The notes under the pieces were generated by a model. The model was given only the letters and a program-made list of their open reading frames with translations. It searched no databases and had not been told where the DNA came from. A program made the position numbers and the translations under genes. This document shows, piece after piece, positions 1-5,925 of a DNA stretch of 5,928 nucleotides (position 1 is the stretch's first letter; each line of letters starts with the position of its first letter). The stretch is from Phycisphaerae bacterium (lineage in GTDB: Bacteria > Planctomycetota > Phycisphaerae > UBA1845 > PWPN01), in assembly GCA_035384605.1 (NCBI GenBank), contig DAOOIV010000184.1, positions 1 to 5,928 of the forward strand, written 5' to 3'.

Positions 1-1550
1 GCCGTGATCACGGCGAAGCTCAGTCGGTTGCTGGCTCGGTCGATCTCGTTGGCCAGGAAATCGAGGTTCTGATGGCGGATGTTGATTTGCCACTTGCCGC
101 GGGCCATTCGCCGGGATACGTCCCGCAACTGGCTGGGGAAGCCCTTGAGGAAATTGAGCAGGTGCCAGCCTGACATGGCGGCGGATTTAAGCAGCTTGCC
201 CGGGGCCATACGTTCTGCGAGCAGCTTGACCAGCCGGGGTTTGACCAGCGTCACCAGATCCATTTCCGGATCGAGCTGCAGGCAGATCCCACCGACGGCC
301 ACCAGGGCCTTGCCGAAAAGCACAAACTCGCGAGGGACCGTAACATCGTTCCGCCGGATCAGAGCCGTGATCTCATGGAACAGCGTCTGCATATCGAAGC
401 GGTGCAGTGGCAGACCGTAGTATTTCTCAATCAGCTCGAGGAAATCGCGCCGGAGCTGTACTCGGTCGGTCTGCTCGCCCAAGGCGTCCATGTCCGCGAG
501 TACCTCGACCACGATCTCGGGCTCGCGATTGACGGCTCCCATGAGGGCCATGACCAGGTGTCCGAGCATTTCCTCGTCGATTCGGCCGGTCAGACCAAAA
601 TCGATCAGGCGAATCGCGGCCGGCGGTTCGACCAGCAGGTTTCCGGGGTGCGGATCGGCATGGAACAGTCCGGTCTCGAAGAATTGCCTGACGAACCCGC
701 GAGCCAGCCGGTCGGCAAGTTGCTTACGGTCGATGGCCGGATCAGGTCGGGTGAGCAGCGTCTGGATGCTGACGCCGTGCATTTCTTCAAGGGTCAGCAC
801 GCTCGGTCCGGTAAACTCCCAGAACACCGTCGGTACTCGGAAATCGGGATCCTCGCCGATGGATTCCGCGAAGCGAGCGATCGTGGCCGCCTCATTGACG
901 AAATCCAATTCGCGCATCATCGTCTGCTCGAATTCATCGACGATCATTTTCGGATGGTAGACAGCGAGCTCAGGCACCAGCCGCTCGGCCACGTCTCCGA
1001 TCCATCTGAGAATCGTCATGTCGAGCCGGATGGTATCCTCGATCCCCGGCCGTTTGACCTTGACAACCACGCGGCAGGACGGCCGTTCATCGGCGGCAAC
1101 GGTGGTTGCCCGGTAAACCTGGGCGATGGAGCCGCAGGCAAAAGGCTCGTCACCGAACCCGGCGAAGCATTGTGAGAGGGGCATTCCCAGATCGGTTTCA
1201 ATGATTCGACGGGCCTGGTCGGTCGGGAAGGGGGGCACCCTATCCTGAAGCTTGACCAGTTCGGCGATGATGTCTGCGGAAACCAGGTCAGGCCGGCTCG
1301 ACAGGAGCTGGCCGAGCTTTACGAAGGTGGGACCGAGCTCTTCGCAAACGCGGGCGATACGTCGGCCGATGCTGGCTTCAGGTTCGCCTTCCAGCGATGG
1401 CATGACCGCCTGCTGCCATCTCTTGGGCAAGGGGACATATCGTTCGAGGTGGAGACTGTCGACCAAGTGGCCGAACCCGTGCTGGGTCAATACGCGGGCG
1501 ATGGTCTGCACACGGCGGATCGTTCGAACTGACTTGGGGAGACGGAACAT
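1..1550 (-). CDS. ubiB: UbiB/ABC1/ADCK-family atypical protein kinase-like protein, 3' end cut by window
   Basis: The reading frame stays open from an ATG at 1550-1548 to the left edge, giving 516 residues without the C-terminus. Family hallmarks appear in order: the KxGQ motif (K78-Q81, followed by LLSSRPDL), the nucleotide loop ACGSIAQVYRA (138-148), the invariant lysine in VVVKVKRPG (K164), the ELDFVNEA block (214-221), the catalytic-loop equivalent HADPHPGN (297-304) and the metal-binding DFG (317-319). Known members are small-molecule kinase/ATPase-like proteins tied to the membrane and needed for ubiquinone biosynthesis or lipid homeostasis. The usual length is about 550 residues with hydrophobic helices at the C-terminus, so roughly the last 40 residues, including the membrane anchor, are probably missing here. 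The start is supported by an in-frame TGA 36 bases upstream and a typical N-terminus, but no good Shine-Dalgarno is visible. The gene lies 45 bases downstream of the ABC exporter on the same strand, so co-transcription is likely. The loop reads ACGS where the family usually has AAAS. Whether this organism makes ubiquinone cannot be told from here. Confidence 0.93.
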   Translation of the reverse strand, partial: MFRLPKSVRTIRRVQTIARVLTQHGFGHLVDSLHLERYVPLPKRWQQAVMPSLEGEPEASIGRRIARVCEELGPTFVKLGQLLSSRPDLVSADIIAELVKLQDRVPPFPTDQARRIIETDLGMPLSQCFAGFGDEPFACGSIAQVYRATTVAADERPSCRVVVKVKRPGIEDTIRLDMTILRWIGDVAERLVPELAVYHPKMIVDEFEQTMMRELDFVNEAATIARFAESIGEDPDFRVPTVFWEFTGPSVLTLEEMHGVSIQTLLTRPDPAIDRKQLADRLARGFVRQFFETGLFHADPHPGNLLVEPPAAIRLIDFGLTGRIDEEMLGHLVMALMGAVNREPEIVVEVLADMDALGEQTDRVQLRRDFLELIEKYYGLPLHRFDMQTLFHEITALIRRNDVTVPREFVLFGKALVAVGGICLQLDPEMDLVTLVKPRLVKLLAERMAPGKLLKSAAMSGWHLLNFLKGFPSQLRDVSRRMARGKWQINIRHQNLDFLANEIDRASNRLSFAVIT

Positions 1551-1595
1551 GGCTTCAACAGCATACGCGAACTTGCCGGGTGGTCAATGAAAGAC

Positions 1596-3758
1596 TCACT
1601 CGTCCAGCAGGCTGCCGCGCAACTGGGTCTCGCAGAGCCGCTTATAGAGGGGGCAGGTCTGAAGGAGTTCCTCATGGGTGCCGACGGCCAGGATAAAGCC
1701 GGCGTCCATGACCACGATGCGGTCGGCCTCGCTGATGGTGCTGTAACGGTGGGCAATGACGAAAGCGGTGCGATCCCGGAAAAAAACATCCATTGCCTGG
1801 TGGATCTTCAGCTCGGACTCGGGGTCGATCTGGCTGGTGGCCTCGTCGAAGATGAGGATCGGGGCGTTCTTGAGGATGGCGCGGGCAATAGCGATGCGCT
1901 GTTGCTGGCCGCCGGAGAGCGTGGCGCCCCGCTCACCGATGACGGTGTCGTAGCCCTGTGGAAGCTGCCGTATGAACTCGTCGGCGTGAGCCTTGCGGGC
2001 GGCCTCTTCGATCTCCGCGTCGGTTGCATCCAAGCGCCCGTAGGCAATGTTCGCGCGAATCGTGTCGGGGAAAAGAACGCTCTGCTGCGTGATCAGGCTG
2101 AACTGCTCACGCAGCGATCGGAGCGAAACGCGGGTGATATCTTGTCCGTCGATAAGGATTTGCCCCTGCTGGATCGGGAAGAAGCGGGGCAGAAGGCTGA
2201 CCAGCGTGGTTTTTCCTGAGCCGTTGGGGCCGACGAGCGCGATGATCTCGCCTTTCCTGACGGTCAGCGAGACGTCCTGCAGGGCGGGCTGGGTGGCCTC
2301 CGGATAGGTGAAGGTGATGTTTCGAATTTCGATGCTTTCGCGGATCGGACGGAGCTTGGGCCGTCCCTCATCCTCGTCGTCTTCGGTTGGGCTGTCGAGC
2401 AGCTCAAACACCCGGTCGGCGGCCGCGTTGGCCCGCTGAATCTTGGGGTAGACGGTGCTGAGCTTGCGGATCGGATCGAACATGGCGCCGAGACAGACCA
2501 CCATGGCCAGGAAGTCAGGAATCTTCTCCTCGGCGCCTTGAGCGAGTACGCCGTTGCCGAAGTAGAGGATCGCGAGCATGACCGCGACAAAGCCCATTGT
2601 TTCCAAAGTTGGGGAAGCTAAAGCCTCGATACGGCCCATGCGCACCTGTTGGAGGAGAACCTGATGGTCGACGGCAAACAGCCGCCGTCGCTCATAGTTT
2701 TCCTGGCAGTAGCCCTTGACCACGCGCATGCCCTCAAGTGTGCTTTGCAGCGTGCTCATCATTGCCGAGTAGGCCATCAGCAGCCGGCGGTTTGCCTTGC
2801 GGATCTTGTTGCCGAGTTTGCGGATAAGGAGCACGACGAGAGGGGCGGCGACGATAACGGCCACGGTCAGGCGCCAGTCGAGCCAGAGAGCAAAAGCGGC
2901 GGCCCCCACGGCTTTGAAGGGCTCGGTCACGATCTTTTCGAAGAAGTTGGCCAATCCGCGGAAGATCTCGTTGGTATCCTGGACGAAGCGGCTCATGGTG
3001 TCGGCGGTGTTGCGGCTGAAATGACTGAGCGGCAGTTGGAGGACCTTGGCATACAACTCGCGGCGAAGGTCGATGATGGCGCGACAGTTGGCCACGACGG
3101 TGAAATACTCGGCGAAGTATCGTGCGGTGTTGCCGATCAGCACGACCACCAGCAACATTCCCAGCACAACCAGGAGGGTGCGCCATTTCTCGTGCGGGCG
3201 CAGGCCGCCGGGCACGATCTGGAGAACGCGTTGAGCCAACTGGTGATAGAAGGGCACGGGAGGAGCGGTAACAGTGGTCGTGGTTTCGGTTGCCATTACC
3301 TCTGTTCGCCAAGTGATGGCGAGTTGGGGACCGGATTCCGCCAGGGCGCGAAAGACGTCCACGGCCGGACCGCGAGTGTCGTTGACGGCCAGGATGAGCG
3401 CACCGGTAGGCAGGCCGCCATTGTTGTGAGCCAGAGGCGAAGCGGCTCTGGCGCTGAAGAGGCGAGCGCAGCCTTCGGGGACGCCGGGGATCTCGCCGTC
3501 CTTGAGCGAACTGTAAAGCACGAAGACGCATCGCAGGCGTTTTTCGGCGATGTACTGGTTCATGGAGCCGTGCAGGCCTTGTGGGCGAATGAGGACTGAC
3601 AGGACCGGCAGGACCGAGCCGATGCTGGCGGTGTACGTCACGGCCATGACGAGAATGCATCCGATGGAGGGAAGGATGAAGCGCTTGTGCCGCCAGACGT
3701 AGCCCAGGAGCCGCTTGAACGGTCCAAAGGTCGAGGGCGGCTTGGTCTGCTGAGCCAT
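1596..3758 (-). CDS. ABC exporter, fused TMD-NBD (MsbA/lipid-exporter-like) with large TM1-TM2 insertion
   Basis: This 720-residue half-transporter should dimerise in the inner membrane and use ATP to export a lipid or other hydrophobic substrate. TM1 is about residues 28-54. A long extracytoplasmic stretch follows (about 60-190), then TM2 (193-212). Two hydrophobic stretches around 280-314 fit TM3 and TM4, and stretches around 385-401 and 413-427 fit TM5 and TM6. The nucleotide-binding domain is complete: A-loop Y485, Walker A GPNGSGKT (510-517, K516), Q-loop Q558, signature LSGGQQQR (614-621), Walker B ILIFDE (634-639), D-loop SQID and H-loop H670. An acidic linker (PTEDDEDEG) joins the two halves. 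Typical MsbA-like proteins are about 580-600 residues, and the insertion accounts for the excess. I chose the ATG at 3758 because GGAG lies just upstream, although the 3-base spacing is short. An ATG ten codons earlier (3788) is possible but lacks a Shine-Dalgarno. The frame stays open to 4091, but that extension overlaps the divergent Nudix-like gene and looks non-coding. MsbA-like is a family-level call and the substrate is unknown. Confidence 0.93.
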   Translation of the reverse strand: MAQQTKPPSTFGPFKRLLGYVWRHKRFILPSIGCILVMAVTYTASIGSVLPVLSVLIRPQGLHGSMNQYIAEKRLRCVFVLYSSLKDGEIPGVPEGCARLFSARAASPLAHNNGGLPTGALILAVNDTRGPAVDVFRALAESGPQLAITWRTEVMATETTTTVTAPPVPFYHQLAQRVLQIVPGGLRPHEKWRTLLVVLGMLLVVVLIGNTARYFAEYFTVVANCRAIIDLRRELYAKVLQLPLSHFSRNTADTMSRFVQDTNEIFRGLANFFEKIVTEPFKAVGAAAFALWLDWRLTVAVIVAAPLVVLLIRKLGNKIRKANRRLLMAYSAMMSTLQSTLEGMRVVKGYCQENYERRRLFAVDHQVLLQQVRMGRIEALASPTLETMGFVAVMLAILYFGNGVLAQGAEEKIPDFLAMVVCLGAMFDPIRKLSTVYPKIQRANAAADRVFELLDSPTEDDEDEGRPKLRPIRESIEIRNITFTYPEATQPALQDVSLTVRKGEIIALVGPNGSGKTTLVSLLPRFFPIQQGQILIDGQDITRVSLRSLREQFSLITQQSVLFPDTIRANIAYGRLDATDAEIEEAARKAHADEFIRQLPQGYDTVIGERGATLSGGQQQRIAIARAILKNAPILIFDEATSQIDPESELKIHQAMDVFFRDRTAFVIAHRYSTISEADRIVVMDAGFILAVGTHEELLQTCPLYKRLCETQLRGSLLDE
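3303..3470 (-). other. PDZ-like domain inserted in the exporter's extracytoplasmic TM1-TM2 loop
   Basis: Residues about 97-152 of the exporter follow the layout of bacterial PDZ domains. A beta strand with SARAASPLA is followed by GLPTGALILAVN (115-126), which matches the usual GLxPGDxIlaVNg. A helix-like DVFRALAESG (134-143) and a final strand LAITWR (146-151) complete the pattern. The aspartate of the usual PGD is alanine here (A120). The domain sits on the outer face of the membrane, the same compartment as PDZ domains of DegP or RseP type. A threonine-rich linker (TETTTTVTAPP, 157-167) leads from it to TM2. This is pattern recognition by eye, not a profile hit. It could also be an unrelated small beta-alpha fold. 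Confidence 0.5.
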
Positions 3759-3792
3759 ACGCTCCAGTGTCGTTGTAGTGATACGCATGGGG

Positions 3793-3805
3793 CGGTATGA
3801 TACCG
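3793..3805. promoter_or_regulatory. 13-base palindrome, possible operator or leader hairpin
   Basis: CGGTATGATACCG is a perfect inverted repeat (6-base arms around a single G). It lies 34 bases upstream of the preferred exporter start and only 4 bases upstream of the alternative start at 3788. It could bind a dimeric regulator, or form a short stem in the exporter leader. No regulator gene is present in the window, so any role is inference. Confidence 0.3.
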
Positions 3806-3895
3806 GGATAGTCCCCGATCGACTACTGCATGCGGCGGGAGGTGCCGATCGGCGGCCGAGCGACTCCTGGCAGCGACCCTGCGGTTCCGGGCGAG

Positions 3896-3901
3896 AAGGA
3901 G
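3896..3901 (+). promoter_or_regulatory. Ribosome binding site of the Nudix-like gene
   Basis: AAGGAG lies 7 bases upstream of the ATG at 3909. This strong, well-spaced Shine-Dalgarno fixes the start of the Nudix-like gene and argues that this strand is the coding one here, not the open minus-strand extension of the exporter frame. Confidence 0.75.
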
Positions 3902-3908
3902 CGTCCTC

Positions 3909-4328
3909 ATGGCCAGACGAACCGGGCCACCGGTGATGGTCGGAGCGATCATCGACCGCGTGAGCCATGGGGTAATCGAGACGCTGATAGCCAGGATTCC
4001 GACGCCGCCGTACGAAGGTTGTTGGACCTTCCCGAGCGGGCCGGCCGATCCGGGTGAGGCCCCGGAAGCCGCGCTGCGTCGGATGCTGCATGCCACGCTC
4101 GGGGTGAGCTTGCGGATTATCTGCGGTCAGCCGCCCATCGACCTGCCGTGGGACGACGTTTTGTGTCGCTGGCGGTTTTTCTTCTGCGATGCGACCGGCA
4201 GCGAGTTGACGAGCCGCTACTATGCGGAGGTTCGCTGGGTGCGGCGCCCGGACTTTCGCGAGTACGACTTTGATCCGGTCAGCCAGCAGGTTGCCGCGTG
4301 GCTGCTTGACGACCTGCCGCGGGAATGA
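3909..4328 (+). CDS. Nudix-fold protein with degenerate (probably non-catalytic) Nudix box
   Basis: This 139-residue protein has the size and layout of a single Nudix domain: an opening strand MVGAIIDRV (10-18), then CWTFPSGPADPGE, which resembles the W-x-(F/L)-P-G-G-x5-E lead-in of the family. The Nudix box GX5EX7REUXEEXGU aligns as G44, E50, R58, then M59-L60-H61-A62-T63-L64-G65-V66. The Glu after the Arg and both metal-binding Glu of EE are replaced by Met, Ala and Thr. True Nudix hydrolases cleave nucleoside diphosphates linked to another group and need these glutamates for Mg2+. Loss suggests a binding, regulatory or structural role, or chemistry using other residues. The gene has a strong Shine-Dalgarno and overlaps the next gene by ATGA, so the two are probably made together. 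The fold assignment rests on the box and lead-in only, and the substrate is unknown. Confidence 0.75.
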   Translation: MARRTGPPVMVGAIIDRVSHGVIETLIARIPTPPYEGCWTFPSGPADPGEAPEAALRRMLHATLGVSLRIICGQPPIDLPWDDVLCRWRFFFCDATGSELTSRYYAEVRWVRRPDFREYDFDPVSQQVAAWLLDDLPRE

Positions 4329-5350
4329 CTCGTACGTCGGAGGACAACGTGAAGACTCGGCTCGGTATGATCGGCATGGGAGGCATTGGCCGGTTCCACG
4401 CGGATTACCTGGTGACTCACGCGGAGGCGGAGCTGACCGCGGTCTGCGACATTGACGAGGCCCGGCTTGCCGGCGCGGCGGCGAAATACGGGTCGCGGCC
4501 CTTCACGGACTACCGTGACATGATCTCGAAGGTTGACCTCGACGCGGTGTACGTTTGCGTGCCGCCGTACGTGGACGGGCCGCCGGAGATCGACTGTCTC
4601 GACGCGGGGCTACACATATTTGTGGAGAAGCCCATTGCTCTCGATATGCAGACGGCCCGCAAGGTCGAGAAGAAGATCGCGGACAGCGGGTTGATCGCGG
4701 CGGTCGGCTACCATTGGCGGTACATGGGAGCGGTCGATCTGGCCAACGAGATGATGGGCGACGAGCCGATCAGCTTTCTCCAGGGCCGGTGGGTAGGGGG
4801 GATGCCTGAGGTTTTTTGGTGGCGAAAAATGGGAATGAGTGGTGGGCAGTTTACCGAGCAGTGCACGCATATCGTCGATCTGGCCAGGTACTTTGCAGGC
4901 GATGTGACCCTGGTTTCGGCCGGGGGCGTCAAGGGCCAGATGTGCAGGCGGGTGCCGGACCACGACGTCTGGGACGCTCAGGCGGCCGTCCTGCACTTTG
5001 CGAACGGCCTGATCGCTTCGATCCACACTGCCCATCTGGGGGAGTGGTTCAGCGACTACGGCTTGCGGGTGCAGACGCCGGATTCCTGCTTCGAAATCAA
5101 CGAAATACCCTGGAGCAGCAAGCTGACCGTTCGCCGCAAGGGCGAGGTGTGCGAGTTTCTCGGCCCGCAACGTGGCTGGAAAGAAGCCCACTATGTCGAG
5201 AGCGACGTTTTCATCAGGGCCGTCCGCACGGGTGATCGGTCGGAGATTCGCAGCGACTACAGTGACGCAGTGAAGACCCTAGCGGTGAACCTGGCGATCA
5301 CGCGAGCCTGCGAGACGAGGCAAACGGTGGCGGTAGGGGAGGTGAGGTAG
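4325..5350 (+). CDS. Gfo/Idh/MocA-family NAD(P)-dependent oxidoreductase
   Basis: The 341-residue product (333 if the GTG at 4349 is used) has the two-domain layout and length typical of this family. The N-terminal Rossmann fold shows GMGGIG (17-22) and an acidic residue at the end of the second strand (AVCD, D42), which suggests NAD rather than NADP. The family's EKP motif is at 101-103, with K102 the usual catalytic or substrate-binding lysine. The C-terminal alpha/beta domain contains GGQFTEQCTHIVDLARYF, matching the family's GGxxxDxxxHxxDl block with H182 and D185 in place; the first Asp is Glu here (E178). Relatives oxidise or reduce sugars, inositols and other polyols or cyclic compounds, usually in the cytoplasm. 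No signal peptide or Tat motif is seen, unlike the many secreted members of this family. The ATGA overlap with the Nudix-like gene implies translational coupling. Family assignment is firm; the substrate cannot be told. Confidence 0.93.
   Translation: MTRTSEDNVKTRLGMIGMGGIGRFHADYLVTHAEAELTAVCDIDEARLAGAAAKYGSRPFTDYRDMISKVDLDAVYVCVPPYVDGPPEIDCLDAGLHIFVEKPIALDMQTARKVEKKIADSGLIAAVGYHWRYMGAVDLANEMMGDEPISFLQGRWVGGMPEVFWWRKMGMSGGQFTEQCTHIVDLARYFAGDVTLVSAGGVKGQMCRRVPDHDVWDAQAAVLHFANGLIASIHTAHLGEWFSDYGLRVQTPDSCFEINEIPWSSKLTVRRKGEVCEFLGPQRGWKEAHYVESDVFIRAVRTGDRSEIRSDYSDAVKTLAVNLAITRACETRQTVAVGEVR
4339..4343 (+). promoter_or_regulatory. Shine-Dalgarno inside the 5' end of the oxidoreductase frame, favouring a GTG start at 4349
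   Basis: GGAGG is followed after 5 bases by an in-frame GTG at 4349-4351, which begins VKTRLGMIGMGGIG. That start leaves a short lead to the Rossmann glycine motif, as is usual in the family. The ATG at 4325 has no such site but overlaps the upstream stop codon. Either start, or both, may be used. Confidence 0.5.
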
Positions 5351-5468
5351 CAAGAACCGCTCGATTGGGGGGTATCAGATGTTGGCCGAGCGGCCGGTGG
5401 GCGTGCGCCTGGTCGCGTATAAGTCATTGATTCATAATACCTTATATTAAGACAGGCTCGCGGCTTTT

Positions 5469-5529
5469 GGGTTCGTTTGGCGCGGTGGAGCGGCCAAGGT
5501 GGCGGCAGGTCGAGGCCGTGCTTCGTCGG
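5469..5529 (+). repeat. Imperfect 61-base direct repeat, copy 1
   Basis: Begins GGGTTCGTTTGG and contains GGTGGCGGCAGGTCGA. By hand alignment it matches copy 2 (5865-5925) at 52 of 61 positions with no gaps. Its GGCAGGTC (5504-5511) can also pair with GACCTGCC at 5549-5556, and the overlapping CGGCAGGT (5503-5510) with ACCTGCCG at 5559-5566. This gives two alternative 8-base stems. Confidence 0.7.
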
Positions 5530-5597
5530 TCTGACTTCTCAGGGCTCTGACCTGCCCTACCTGCCGGTGGAGGATTGCCATCGTGATGGGCGCTGAA

Positions 5598-5615
5598 TGC
5601 GGAAAGGATTCCGCA
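5598..5615. repeat. Hairpin 1 with AGGA loop
   Basis: A perfect 7-base stem (TGCGGAA with TTCCGCA) closes a four-base AGGA loop. Its core CGGAAAGGATTCCG is repeated exactly in hairpin 2, which starts 8 bases downstream. There is no T tract, so it is not a standard terminator. Confidence 0.7.
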
Positions 5616-5622
5616 AGAGGTA

Positions 5623-5646
5623 CGGCCCGGAAAGGATTCCGGGCCG
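5623..5646. repeat. Hairpin 2 with AGGA loop
   Basis: A perfect 10-base stem (CGGCCCGGAA with TTCCGGGCCG) closes the same AGGA loop as hairpin 1. A smaller inverted repeat, CCGAGC-G-GCTCGG, overlaps its right end at 5644-5656. The pair resembles a dispersed palindromic repeat unit more than a terminator. Confidence 0.75.
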
Positions 5647-5657
5647 AGCGGCTCGGT

Positions 5658-5669
5658 GGGTTCGTTTGG
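5658..5669 (+). repeat. 12-base partial copy of the direct repeat
   Basis: GGGTTCGTTTGG is identical to the first 12 bases of the copy at 5469. The sequence after it diverges, so this is either a truncated copy or a short conserved boundary. Confidence 0.5.
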
Positions 5670-5755
5670 TCGCAGAGAGTTGTTGAGGTGTTGGCTCCCG
5701 GCTTTGGGCCGGAGGGGGTTGGTCTTCAGATTTCAAAGAACGGGCAGGGGAGCTT

Positions 5756-5780
5756 TCAGCAATCAGCTCTCAGTCGTCAG
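5756..5780. repeat. Heptamer tandem array (TCAG every 7 bases, four units)
   Basis: TCAG occurs at 5756, 5763, 5770 and 5777, exactly 7 bases apart, with variable bases between (consensus about TCAGCNN). Similar 7-base-period arrays occur between genes in several bacterial groups. This one is short and imperfect. Confidence 0.6.
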
Positions 5781-5864
5781 CTAGACAAGGGACAGAACAC
5801 GGGGGATGCTCCGCAACGGGCGGGTGGAGCGGAGCGATGGCGAATTGCGGTTGCGCTTGATGTT

Positions 5865-5925
5865 GGGTTTGTGTGGCGCGGGGGAGTGGTCAGGGTGGCG
5901 GCAGGTCGACGCCCTGCTTGGTCGG
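5865..5925 (+). repeat. Imperfect 61-base direct repeat, copy 2
   Basis: Second copy of the repeat at 5469-5529, 396 bases further on and in the same orientation. The longest exact block is GGTGGCGGCAGGTCGA (16 bases). The copy reaches almost to the right edge, so a further repeat period could lie outside the window. Confidence 0.7.

Larger units (their letters stand above)
3759..3908. promoter_or_regulatory. Divergent intergenic region between exporter and Nudix-like gene
   Basis: These 150 bases lie between the start codons of the minus-strand exporter and the plus-strand Nudix-like gene, so they should carry the promoters for both. I could not pick out a convincing -35/-10 pair on either strand. 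The only clear structures are a 13-base palindrome near the exporter side and an adjoining GGGA-TAG-TCCC inverted repeat at about 3805-3815. Confidence 0.5.

Noticed and set aside
375..1175. Open plus-strand frame of 266 codons antisense to the UbiB gene
   Set aside because: It mirrors the UbiB codons on the other strand, resembles no known family, and the UbiB motifs on the minus strand are unambiguous.
2649..3599. Open plus-strand frame of 316 codons antisense to the exporter
   Set aside because: It is a shadow of GC-rich coding sequence. The exporter's transmembrane and nucleotide-binding motifs show the minus strand is the coding one.
3759..4091. N-terminal extension of the exporter frame to an upstream ATG
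   Set aside because: It runs antisense through the Nudix-like gene, which has a strong Shine-Dalgarno and family motifs. The extension shows no recognisable protein features.
4610..5191. Open minus-strand frame of 193 codons within the oxidoreductase
   Set aside because: It is a shadow frame; the plus strand carries all the Gfo/Idh/MocA motifs.
5357..5393. Possible intrinsic terminator after the oxidoreductase
   Set aside because: Only a 7-base stem with a 23-base loop and no T tract, so a terminator cannot be claimed.
5379..5450. 23-codon frame starting ATG with a G-rich stretch 6 bases upstream
   Set aside because: The Shine-Dalgarno is only a run of G, the product has no recognisable features, and the frame ends by chance inside the AT-rich island. 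Conservation would be needed to support it.
5598..5780. CRISPR array
   Set aside because: The repeats are too short and irregular, with no uniform repeat-spacer pattern and no cas genes in the window.
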